Source: JASGDN01 sp049841275
GTDB lineage: Bacteria; Chloroflexota; Chloroflexia; Thermomicrobiales; UBA6265
NCBI GenBank assembly: GCA_049841275.1
Contig: JASGDN010000090.1
Coordinates: 1-64,000 of the forward strand
Reading direction: 5' to 3'
DNA: 64,000 nt
Shown: positions 17,679 to 25,032 of the stretch, piece after piece
Layout of the letters: each line of letters begins with the position of its first letter
Numbering within the stretch: the first letter of the stretch is position 1
Program-made: the position numbers and the translations under genes
The notes under the pieces: model-generated
The model's input: the letters and a program-made list of their open reading frames with translations, nothing else
Database searches by the model: none
Told to the model about the DNA's origin: nothing

Positions 17679-18095
17679 ATGGGATCGTGGATTCATCATC
17701 TGCTCTTCCGGATCGACATGGCCAACGTGGCCTTCTACCGCGAACTCTTCACCGCGCTGGAATGGAGCGTCGTTCGTGACAACGAGGATGTGCTCGGAGT
17801 CTTGGGTGCCAACGGCGAGTTGCTCGAATTCACCGGCCCCTATCATCCCGAGGTCACCAGCGATTACGACGGAAAGGGCCTGAATCACCTCGCCGTCGCG
17901 GTCGACTCGGTCGCCGATGTGGATGCGTTCGTGATGTACATGGCGGATCAGGGTATCGTCCCGTTGTTCGAGACGCCACGCCATCGCCCGGAATTCGCGG
18001 AGTATTCCACTGCCGGGAATGGCGACTACTACCACGTCATGTTCGAGTCGCCGGACAATCTCCTACTGGAAGTCCTCTACGCCGGCCCCCGGTAA
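17679..18095 (+). CDS. VOC-family protein, paralogue of the preceding gene
   Basis: A 138-residue VOC protein starting MGSWIHHLLFRIDMANVAFY. It shares ADVDAF, PLFETPRHRP and SPDNLLLEVLYAGP with the gene at 17113, so the two arose by tandem duplication. Metal-ligand positions are His6/His7 or the NHLAVAVDSV His and the Glu of LLLEVLY. A good GGGAGG site precedes the ATG. A 150-base gap separates the two copies and a hairpin terminator follows. Confidence 0.85.
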   Translation: MGSWIHHLLFRIDMANVAFYRELFTALEWSVVRDNEDVLGVLGANGELLEFTGPYHPEVTSDYDGKGLNHLAVAVDSVADVDAFVMYMADQGIVPLFETPRHRPEFAEYSTAGNGDYYHVMFESPDNLLLEVLYAGPR

Positions 18096-18107
18096 GTCAC
18101 GATCAGG

Positions 18108-18148
18108 AACTCCGGGACAGGTTACCTTCGTTGACTTGTCCCGGAGTT
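18108..18148 (+). terminator. Hairpin terminator after the VOC pair
   Basis: AACTCCGGGACA (18108-18119) pairs perfectly with 18137-18148, with a 17-base loop. It lies between convergent genes. Confidence 0.75.
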
Positions 18149-18180
18149 TCCGATTTGCCCTCAACAATGAAAGACGGACA

Positions 18181-19314
18181 TCATCGCGATTCCAGCCACC
18201 CCTGGATCGCCCGATGCAACCGCTGTTCGCCCACCGCGTCGGTCGAGTCGATGTATGTATCCAGCCCGCCGAGGTCGGCCGGAAGCGCCTTCACCGCCGG
18301 ATCGGCGATCACATCCGCCAGCGCCCGCGTGAACCGCTCCGCATCGAGCACCTGGAACGGGCGGGACCAGAAAGGGCGCGGCGCCGGATCGACCCGCGCT
18401 GCCAGCTTCAAGGCATTCTGCCGGTTTGCCAGCGCTACCGATGCCTCCACCACGCCCCGCTCACGTTCCCGCCAGTCCCGCGCGTAGCGCGCGCGATCCA
18501 TCGACGGCGTCAGCAGCGGCGCGATCCCGAGGCGATCGAAAGCCGTGCCAAACCATTTCTGATAGGGCGCATAGTGCCGTTCCAGCAGGAAGGCCAGCCG
18601 TATCTGGTCGCGGATCAGCCGCATCGCCACGAGCTGGGAGCCAAGGTCATCACCCACCTCGCCGCTGCGCCCGACGAAGGACTCCAGTTGGGCGATCGCC
18701 TTCCATGTCCCCGCCAGCACCAGCCGCCAGACATCGTCCGGATACCAGTCCAACGCCTTCCGGATCCGGGTGATCTCGCCGGTGTCGTCCCGGAAGATCG
18801 CCCCTGCCGTCAGTTCGAGCAGTTTCTGCTGGGGTGTCGTCACCCACAACGCTGGTGTCAGATCGTCCAGCGAGCGGATGCCGATCAGCTCGTGAAGGAT
18901 CTGCCCCGGACCGGCGATCCGCACGCGATGGACGAACGGTCCGTCGGATTCGTCGTTATCCGCCATGAACGTCGTGTCGTCCGAATGATGGCCGATGCCG
19001 GTCGGGAAGCCGAGGAAGGTATGCGGCAGCTGGTCCCGCAGCGTCTGGTCGAGCCAGGGCGCCAGGCTTTCGCGGACATCGTCGGGGACGAAGACAATGC
19101 AGCGCGGCCCCCAGTCGTGGTCCATCGAGCGAGCCGTGTCGTAACCGACGACATCGGAGCCCTCCCCGAGCAGCCCGAATGCGAGCGGCACCGAGGGGAA
19201 TGCCTTTCGCAGGATCGGCTCGACCACCTCGGTGGCATACAACCGCGAGAGTTCGAGACCGGGGACGAAATCGGGCAGTGGTTGTGGTTGTGGCTGTGGT
19301 TGCGCCTGCGCCAT
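18181..19314 (-). CDS. DUF4037 domain-containing protein
   Basis: A 377-residue protein. The N-terminal Pro-Gln repeat (QPQPQPQP, residues 4-12) is followed by a nucleotidyltransferase-like core with GLLGEGSDVVGYDTARSMDH, the signature region of DUF4037, in which GS and paired acidic residues resemble the metal site of minimal nucleotidyltransferases. The C-terminal part (about residues 190-377) is helical. Role unknown; the resemblance to HEPN/MNT-type enzymes is inference. The ATG follows AAAGGAG. It lies directly downstream of the ABC exporter genes on the same strand and may be cotranscribed with them. Confidence 0.78.
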   Translation of the reverse strand: MAQAQPQPQPQPLPDFVPGLELSRLYATEVVEPILRKAFPSVPLAFGLLGEGSDVVGYDTARSMDHDWGPRCIVFVPDDVRESLAPWLDQTLRDQLPHTFLGFPTGIGHHSDDTTFMADNDESDGPFVHRVRIAGPGQILHELIGIRSLDDLTPALWVTTPQQKLLELTAGAIFRDDTGEITRIRKALDWYPDDVWRLVLAGTWKAIAQLESFVGRSGEVGDDLGSQLVAMRLIRDQIRLAFLLERHYAPYQKWFGTAFDRLGIAPLLTPSMDRARYARDWRERERGVVEASVALANRQNALKLAARVDPAPRPFWSRPFQVLDAERFTRALADVIADPAVKALPADLGGLDTYIDSTDAVGEQRLHRAIQGWLESR

Positions 19315-19388
19315 TGCAGGATCTCCTTTGCCTGAATGAGCGAGGGGGTGGAGCGTGTCGCCCCGCCCCCTGCGCCGATGCCTTCAGC

Positions 19389-20231
19389 CTATCCCATACG
19401 CTTGAGGCGGCCCGTCCTCTTGGCAAAGCGCTCCCCCTTCTGGAAGAGCCACAGCCCGAGCGGCGGGAAGATCAGCCCCATCAGCAGCAGCGGCCAGATA
19501 TTGGTCCACTGGCTGCCCAGCGACGCGCCGTCGAGCAGCATCGAACGGATCCCGTCCAGCGCGTAATAGACCGGTGAGATGTTCGCCAGCGGCTGCATCC
19601 AGCCTGGCAGGACATCCACACTGTAGTAGATGCCCGAGATCAGCAACAGCACGGCGGTGAAGATCGCCGTCACTTGCTGGCCCTTCTCCGGCGAGAGCAG
19701 CGGCATCACGGCCGCCACCATTCCGAAGCCGACCAGCGAGACACTGCACAGCGCTAGCATGACCGCCGCACCGGCGAAGTTCGCATTCCCCAGCGAGAGA
19801 TCGAAGAAGAGCGAGATCGCCCCCAGCATCACGACCATCCGCACCATACCGTAGGCCACGGCATAGACACCCATGCCGATGAGCTGGGCGGTGCGGCTGG
19901 CCGGGCTCATGAAGGTGTATTCGATCGTGCCTTCCCACCGCTCCCAGGAGACGGTCTCCGAGAGCAGGTCGAAGATCATCGACAGGTAACTCCAGAGCAG
20001 CGTGCCGATGAGCAGGAAGGTCGTCATGGTGGCGGCTTGCTGCTTGTCGCCACCGAACCCCACGCCGATGAAGCCGATGGTCAGGGCGTTCATCGTCGAA
20101 TAGACCAGCCACACCACCTCCCAGAGGAAATAGCGCTTGGTCAGGAAGTAGTTGCGTTGTGCGTAGCCCCAGATCGCGACGAGTTCGCGTCGCAGATTGG
20201 AGCGGCTTGTCGGTGCCGAAACGGCCTGCAT
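19389..20231 (-). CDS. ABC-2 type transporter permease
   Basis: A 280-residue inner-membrane permease with six predicted helices. The start of the fold (IWGYAQRNYFLTKRYFLWEV), the central SWERWEGTIEYTFMSPASR amphipathic segment and PVYYALDGIRSMLLDG are typical of ABC-2/daunorubicin-type exporters. The ATG at 20231 follows GGAGAG at 7 bases and is preferred to 20246. It forms an exporter with the ATPase encoded 139 bases upstream; the substrate (drug, lipid or polysaccharide) is unknown. Confidence 0.87.
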   Translation of the reverse strand: MQAVSAPTSRSNLRRELVAIWGYAQRNYFLTKRYFLWEVVWLVYSTMNALTIGFIGVGFGGDKQQAATMTTFLLIGTLLWSYLSMIFDLLSETVSWERWEGTIEYTFMSPASRTAQLIGMGVYAVAYGMVRMVVMLGAISLFFDLSLGNANFAGAAVMLALCSVSLVGFGMVAAVMPLLSPEKGQQVTAIFTAVLLLISGIYYSVDVLPGWMQPLANISPVYYALDGIRSMLLDGASLGSQWTNIWPLLLMGLIFPPLGLWLFQKGERFAKRTGRLKRMG

Positions 20232-20369
20232 CGTACGTCTCTCCATTCAATCAATCGTTGTCGGGACGAATCGCCTTCGTTCGGCGGGACAATCCTCGCA
20301 ATGGCGGTCGGCGATCGCCATGCAACTGCCTCAGATGCACGATGTCGTACGCCCGGAACGACCGCCACC

Positions 20370-21221
20370 CTATGCGGCGCCGGCGAGTTCCGTCTCGTCC
20401 TCCTCGTAGGAAGCCTCCTCCAACGAGATGCCGGTGGCCGCCATGAAGACGTCCTCCAGCGTCGGCAGCTGGCCGTCCTGCTGGTAGCGTTGCTTGAGTC
20501 CGAGCGGTGTGTCGAGCGCGATCAGTTCCCCGTTCACGAGGATGCCGATGCGGTCGCACAACTCCTCTGCCTCGCCCATGTCGTGCGTGCAGAGCAGGAT
20601 CGAGGAGTCGTGATTGGCCCGGATGTCGTGGATCAGCGCCTGCACATCCTTCTTGCTCCGGGGATCGAGTCCGGTCGTCGGCTCGTCGAGGAGCATCAGC
20701 ATCGGACTCGTGAGCAGCGCCCGCGCCAGCGCGATCTTCTGCTGCATCCCGCGGGAAAGGTGCTCCATCGGCTCGTTGACCCGCTTGAGGTCAAAGCCGA
20801 TCCCGGTCAGGATCTCCCGGATCTGCGGCTTGCTCTCGCGGTCGGTGACGCCGTAGAGCTTCGCACCGAAGAGCAGGTTCTCCATCGACGAGAGCTTCTT
20901 GAAGAAGCTGGCCTCCACGCTCACGCGATTGATATACCGCTGGACGATGCGCGGATGCTCCACCGCATCGATCCCAAAGATCTTCACACTGCCCGAATCC
21001 GGCACCGTCAGCGTCGAGAGGGCACGCACGAGCGTGCTCTTCCCGGACCCGTTCGGTCCCAGGATGCCGAGCACCTCGCCGCGCTTCACCTGGAAGCTGA
21101 CACCCTTCAGGGCGTAGGCGTATTCGTTGCGTTTCTTCTTGAACCGTTTGGTGACATCGCGCACGTCGAGCGCGTTCACCGCCTGCCGCATCTGCTCGTC
21201 GGCTGTCGTCATGCCATTCAT
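20370..21221 (-). CDS. ABC-2 exporter ATP-binding protein
   Basis: A 283-residue nucleotide-binding subunit. It contains Walker A GPNGSGKST, a Q-loop at VSVEASFFKKL-like position, the signature LSRGMQQKIALARAL (LSRGM instead of LSGGQ, as usual for DrrA/NodI-like proteins), Walker B MLMLLDEPTTGLDP and the switch His in LLCTHDMGEAEEL. The C-terminal extension after residue 235 (TLEDVFMAATG) is typical of ABC-2 ATPases. It pairs with the permease just downstream. Confidence 0.92.
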   Translation of the reverse strand: MNGMTTADEQMRQAVNALDVRDVTKRFKKKRNEYAYALKGVSFQVKRGEVLGILGPNGSGKSTLVRALSTLTVPDSGSVKIFGIDAVEHPRIVQRYINRVSVEASFFKKLSSMENLLFGAKLYGVTDRESKPQIREILTGIGFDLKRVNEPMEHLSRGMQQKIALARALLTSPMLMLLDEPTTGLDPRSKKDVQALIHDIRANHDSSILLCTHDMGEAEELCDRIGILVNGELIALDTPLGLKQRYQQDGQLPTLEDVFMAATGISLEEASYEEDETELAGAA

Positions 21222-21871
21222 CCCCTGTCGGGCTATCCCGACCCGATTTCGTCGTCATCCAGAAATCCGCCCGCAACGCTGTCCACGGCGGACCGCGCGC
21301 CCGTCCTGCGAGGACACGAGCCCTTGCCGCGAACCAGCCACCATTGCGGACAGCCGCAACCTATTGCTCGCGGTCGCGGAACCGCTCCCAGGTCCCGGCG
21401 AATAGCGTTCGTGTATCGCTGCTTTGCCTCATGGCAATCGCCTGCCTCCCCCACCTCATGCCGGTTTCCCCTTGCGGATACCCGCCTCACGTCCACGACT
21501 CACTGGTCCCATGCCGATGACCCGTCCCAATTGCCGCACACAAAGATGCCCTCTCCCATCGATTCCGGAGGAGAAGGCTGCCGTACGAGGTCGATTGTCA
21601 GCTGGGCGTCAGTCAGGCAATCCGGTTCGCAAGGCACACTTCTCCCCAAGGGCACCGCTGGCTGGCCCCTCGATCACCAGGAAGAAGATGTTGTTCACCG
21701 ACTCGGACATTCGACTACCTCCGAAAATGTGAACATGCCCTGCCAATCCGTTTGGCCGACGTTTGCCAGACTAGAGACTCGTTCCCTTCTTGTCAAGCGA
21801 TTGTGCCGGTTCGATCCATCGCGATATCGCACGCTTCCCTTCAGGAAGCACGCACGTCCAACCCGGAGACG
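21222..21871. other. 650-bp intergenic region with one small ORF candidate
   Basis: No large gene. The only coding-like feature is a 33-codon minus-strand ORF at 21609-21710 with a near-perfect ribosome-binding site. The remainder shows nothing recognisable; a TTCGATCC near 21810 looks like a tRNA T-loop but has no matching stems. Confidence 0.4.
21609..21710 (-). CDS. Candidate 33-residue small protein
   Basis: The frame starts ATG at 21710, with CGGAGGT only 6 bases upstream, one of the best ribosome-binding sites in the window. The peptide begins MSESVNNIFFLVIEG and ends with ALGEKCALRTGLPD, including a single Cys. Too short for a family assignment; it could be a small protein, a peptide precursor or a leader. 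Real translation is uncertain. Confidence 0.35.
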   Translation of the reverse strand: MSESVNNIFFLVIEGPASGALGEKCALRTGLPD

Positions 21872-22360
21872 TCAGTTCACGACGATCTCGATCCGGAAGA
21901 CGGGATGCTTCGGGGCAACCTCGGCCAGCACGGCATCGCTCGCGTCCGCATCGAAGCCGACGATCGACGCGACTTGCTTCCCCCACTTCTGCATGTAGGC
22001 GCGAATCACCGGCGGCTTCTCCGCATCGGCAACCTCAACGGCTACCCGGAACCGGCGAACATGACGCCCTCTGGTCAGCGTTCCTTCCCCTGCTACACGC
22101 AGGTTCCGCACCCATTCGCTGTCCCCACGCGGGGAGAAGAGATACCACTCGCCATCGTACGACAACGGATTGACCGGAGCCTTCCGGATCTGTCCACTCG
22201 TCCGGCCGCGCACCGCCAGGACCTCTGTGCCCCAAGGAGCGATACCCAACCGCTCCTGCACGAAGATCAGCATCGGATTCATCACGCGCGAGACAAATCC
22301 GGGCGGCTTCTTGTAGGTGCCCGGGTTGCGATCGCGACTGGCTGGTGCGGGAGAAGACAT
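21872..22360 (-). CDS. Deazaflavin-dependent nitroreductase-family protein
   Basis: A 162-residue split-barrel protein of the DUF385/Ddn type (F420-dependent oxidoreductases). Typical parts are the basic N-terminus leading to MNPMLIFVQERLG, then LAVRGRTSGQIRKAPVNPL (phosphate-binding region for the deazaflavin) and YLFSPRGDSEWVRNLRVAG. The ATG at 22360 follows AGAGGAGTGA; the longer frame to 22504 overlaps the neighbouring paralogue and is rejected. It lies directly downstream of a diverged copy on the same strand. Confidence 0.82.
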   Translation of the reverse strand: MSSPAPASRDRNPGTYKKPPGFVSRVMNPMLIFVQERLGIAPWGTEVLAVRGRTSGQIRKAPVNPLSYDGEWYLFSPRGDSEWVRNLRVAGEGTLTRGRHVRRFRVAVEVADAEKPPVIRAYMQKWGKQVASIVGFDADASDAVLAEVAPKHPVFRIEIVVN

Positions 22361-22449
22361 CGGACTCACTCCTCTGATGGGTACACGGCGACGCGACTGT
22401 TCTCCATGATAGCGTTTCCGTCGAGCCCCATCGCTCGCAAGGGAACGCG

Positions 22450-22899
22450 TCAATTCGAGAGCTTGAGCCGGACCACCGGGACGAGGGCCACGATCTTCGC
22501 CCATTCCTCATCCGAAACCAGCCGATCGGGACTGGAGTCTCCTCCCAGCACTGCCCCGCCCCATCGCTGCTGATAGAACCGGAGAATCGGCAGCCTCCGC
22601 TCGACGGGTACATCCTCCGCCACGACCACCGCCACGCTGGTTCTTCCCCGCACCAGGCTGGCCCTGCCCGCCGCCCGCAGGTTTCGCAGCCAGTCGCTCT
22701 CCCCCTCCAGCGACACGAGGTGGTAGGCGCCCTGATGCACGAGCACATTCAGCGGGACGGCCTGCATGCGGCCAGACATGCGCCGTCGCACGCGCAACAC
22801 CATGACACCGGCGGGCGCAAGGCCAATCGTCCCGACAACGAATACCGCGATGGGATTGATCAGTCTGCGAACATGCGCCAGTCGGCGAAACCGTTCCAT
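22450..22899 (-). CDS. Deazaflavin-dependent nitroreductase-family protein, second copy
   Basis: A 149-residue paralogue of the downstream gene: INPIAVFVVGTIGLAP, LRVRRRMSGRMQAVPLNVL and HLVSLEGESDWLRNLRAAG match it block by block. The phosphate-binding segment is altered (RRMSGRMQ rather than RGRTSGQIR), so cofactor binding may differ. The start is uncertain: ATG 22899 keeps the family length, but frames open to 22992 (ATG 22968 or 22992). The role is unknown. Confidence 0.75.
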   Translation of the reverse strand: MERFRRLAHVRRLINPIAVFVVGTIGLAPAGVMVLRVRRRMSGRMQAVPLNVLVHQGAYHLVSLEGESDWLRNLRAAGRASLVRGRTSVAVVVAEDVPVERRLPILRFYQQRWGGAVLGGDSSPDRLVSDEEWAKIVALVPVVRLKLSN

Positions 22900-23094
22900 G
22901 CTGCCTTTTTCGTCCAGGGAAAGCCTGCCACGACCGTGCAGGTCCTCCTCATGCCACACGATGACCATGCAGTTCGCATTATTCGGAGCCATCCCCAGAC
23001 GGTCAATCCACTACAACGCAGGAAATGCACGACATCCGTCAGCCGGAACGCCCATGACCGGCGCCGGCAGCGGGGAGGGAAGGACATCGAGGGA

Positions 23095-23670
23095 CTACAA
23101 CCTCCGGGCGACCTGGCGGGAGACCGTACGCAACGTCTCGCTCACGCCATTTCCCTGGGTGGCGATGGCCGCAAACGCCGGGCGCGCGCCGGGATTCAAT
23201 GTGGCCTGGAGCGTGGCCTCATCGATGGCATCGGGAAGGTCCATCTTGTTGAACTGCATGACAAACGCGGTGTCGGACAGGGGGTGCGCGTAGGCATCGA
23301 GGAACGCCCCGAGCTCGTCGATGCTGGCCTGGTTTGCGTCCTGCCGGTCCGGCGCGGCATCGGCCACGAAAACCACCCCATCCGCCCCGCCGAGGACCGC
23401 GCGCCGGGTGCGTGCGAAGTGTTCCTGGCCCGGCACCGAATAGAGGTGGAAACGCACATCCCAGCCGCCGACGAGAATCGGCGCCACCGGCACGAAGTCG
23501 AAGAAAAGCGTCCGTTCCTCATCCGTCGCCAGCGAGCGCAACGGGCCACGCCGGTCCGCCGGCATCCGACGATGGATATCCAGCAGGTTCGTCGTCTTGC
23601 CGCTCAGGCCGGGGCCGTAATAGACGATCTTCGCGTCGATCCGCCGTTGTCGCACGTCAATGGTGGCCAT
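23095..23670 (-). CDS. MglA-like small Ras-family GTPase
   Basis: A 191-residue prokaryotic Ras-like GTPase. The P-loop is YYGPGLSGKTTN, the switch II region VPGQEHFARTRR, and the base-specificity motif QFNKMDLP in place of NKxD. MglA proteins act as polarity or signalling switches; many bacteria carry lone copies with a roadblock-domain partner. No roadblock protein is adjacent here. It begins with ATG after a GGGGGG run. Its neighbours are metabolic genes, so no pathway can be inferred. Confidence 0.85.
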   Translation of the reverse strand: MATIDVRQRRIDAKIVYYGPGLSGKTTNLLDIHRRMPADRRGPLRSLATDEERTLFFDFVPVAPILVGGWDVRFHLYSVPGQEHFARTRRAVLGGADGVVFVADAAPDRQDANQASIDELGAFLDAYAHPLSDTAFVMQFNKMDLPDAIDEATLQATLNPGARPAFAAIATQGNGVSETLRTVSRQVARRL

Positions 23671-23678
23671 ACATCCCC

Positions 23679-23784
23679 CGAGGAGTGAGGAATGAGGAGT
23701 GAGAGATGAATGACAAGGGCACGGTTCCCAATGGCGGAAGTTGACTGAACATCCGTCTCGTTTCTCACTCCTCGCTCCTCGTTT
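23679..23784. repeat. Inverted GAGGAGTGAG-rich repeats between two genes
   Basis: The left part (23679-23707) is two tandem copies of GAGGAGTGAG-like sequence; the right part (23761-23784) is the imperfect inverse (TTTCTCACTCCTCGCTCCTC). A further GAGGAGTGAGGAATGAG copy is at 58143, again between genes. Together they could form a stem; they look like a small dispersed repeat or terminator after purM. Confidence 0.45.
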
Positions 23785-24882
23785 CTAGCAGGAAAGCCCC
23801 TGCACCGCGGATTCGTCGCTGGTCGTGCGCTCCAGGATGCGGCCGATACGCCGCGCCGCCGGCACCTGCGCCAGGATGATCTCCGCGTTGGCCGGTGAGG
23901 CGATAAGGACGAAACCAACCCCCATGTTGAAGACGTGGTAGCGCTCGACCATCGAGAGGTTTCCCTGCTCGACCAGCCAATCGAAGATGGGCGGCACGTC
24001 CCAGCTGTCCGGATCGAGCCGGGCGATGCAATCCTCCGGCAGCGTGCGCGGCAGGTTGTCGACAAGGCCACCGCCGGTGATGTGCGCCATCCCCCGCACC
24101 AGCCCTCGATCGAGCAGCGGCATCACGGTTGGCAGGAAGCTCTGGTGCCCCGCCATCAGCGCATCGCCGATCGTCTCGCCGGAACCGGGCAGCATCTCCC
24201 AGAGCCGGGCGCGATCCCGCTCCAGGTCGCCCGTGAGACCGGCGATCCGGCGCGCCAGGCTGAATCCGTTCGTCTGCAGGCCACCGCTTGGCAAACCGAT
24301 CACGATATCGCCCGGCTCGATGCCGGACCCATCGACGATGCGCTCCTCGGTCACCGTACCGACGATGAAGCCGGCAACATCGTAGTCGCCTTCGCCATAC
24401 ATGCCCGGCATCTCGGCCGTCTCGCCACCGAGCAGCGCCATGCCATTCACCAGGCAGGCATCGGCGATGCCGCCGACAACGGCGGTCATCACGTCGCCGT
24501 CCAGCTTGCCGGTCGCGAAGTAGTCGAGGAAGAAGAGCGGGGTCGCCCCCAGGGCGAGGATATCGTTCGTGCAGTGGTTGACGAGGTCGCGGCCCATCTG
24601 CGCGTGAGCCTCGCCGCCGAGCGTCGCCGCCAGCTGGAGCTTCGTGCCAACGCCATCGGCACTGGCGACGAGGATCTGGTGGTTGCCGCCCGCGCCGGGC
24701 AACCTGTAAGTGCCGCCGAAGTGTCCGATCGGCCCGGCCTGCGCCCCGAGCGTCGCCGCTGCACGCTCCTTCACGCGCGCCAGCGCCTGCGTCTGGGCGT
24801 CGATATCGACGCCGGCATCCTTGTAGGTCAGTCCGGCGTCGGACGGAAGATCGAGCGCGCGCGAAGGCAGTTCCTGCGTCAC
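23785..24882 (-). CDS. purM: Phosphoribosylformylglycinamidine cyclo-ligase
   Basis: A 365-residue AIR synthetase of purine biosynthesis that converts FGAM to AIR with ATP in the cytoplasm. The signature sequences are TYKDAGVDIDA at the start, VASADGVGTKLQLA, VNHCTNDILALGATPLFFLD, GMALLGGETAEMPGMY and AHITGGGLVDNLPR. GTG at 24882 follows AAGGA at 6 bases; the longer frame to 25005 is not conserved. The length is normal. No other pur genes are adjacent. Confidence 0.95.
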   Translation of the reverse strand: MTQELPSRALDLPSDAGLTYKDAGVDIDAQTQALARVKERAAATLGAQAGPIGHFGGTYRLPGAGGNHQILVASADGVGTKLQLAATLGGEAHAQMGRDLVNHCTNDILALGATPLFFLDYFATGKLDGDVMTAVVGGIADACLVNGMALLGGETAEMPGMYGEGDYDVAGFIVGTVTEERIVDGSGIEPGDIVIGLPSGGLQTNGFSLARRIAGLTGDLERDRARLWEMLPGSGETIGDALMAGHQSFLPTVMPLLDRGLVRGMAHITGGGLVDNLPRTLPEDCIARLDPDSWDVPPIFDWLVEQGNLSMVERYHVFNMGVGFVLIASPANAEIILAQVPAARRIGRILERTTSDESAVQGLSC

Positions 24883-25032
24883 GGTGGTTCCTTGCGATGA
24901 TGGAATCAGGGGACGAACGACGATCCGGCAATGATTGTTGGGAATTCGGGCAATGGACGCCACGGGCGATACCCGCTCCCGGAATCCGGCGCTGCGGATA
25001 GCCACAGCGCCGGATGAGATCGGGCCACGGCC

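Noticed and set aside
21800..21830. TTCGATCC resembling a tRNA T-loop
   Set aside because: The flanking bases do not form the T-stem and no anticodon or acceptor stem is found at the expected distance.
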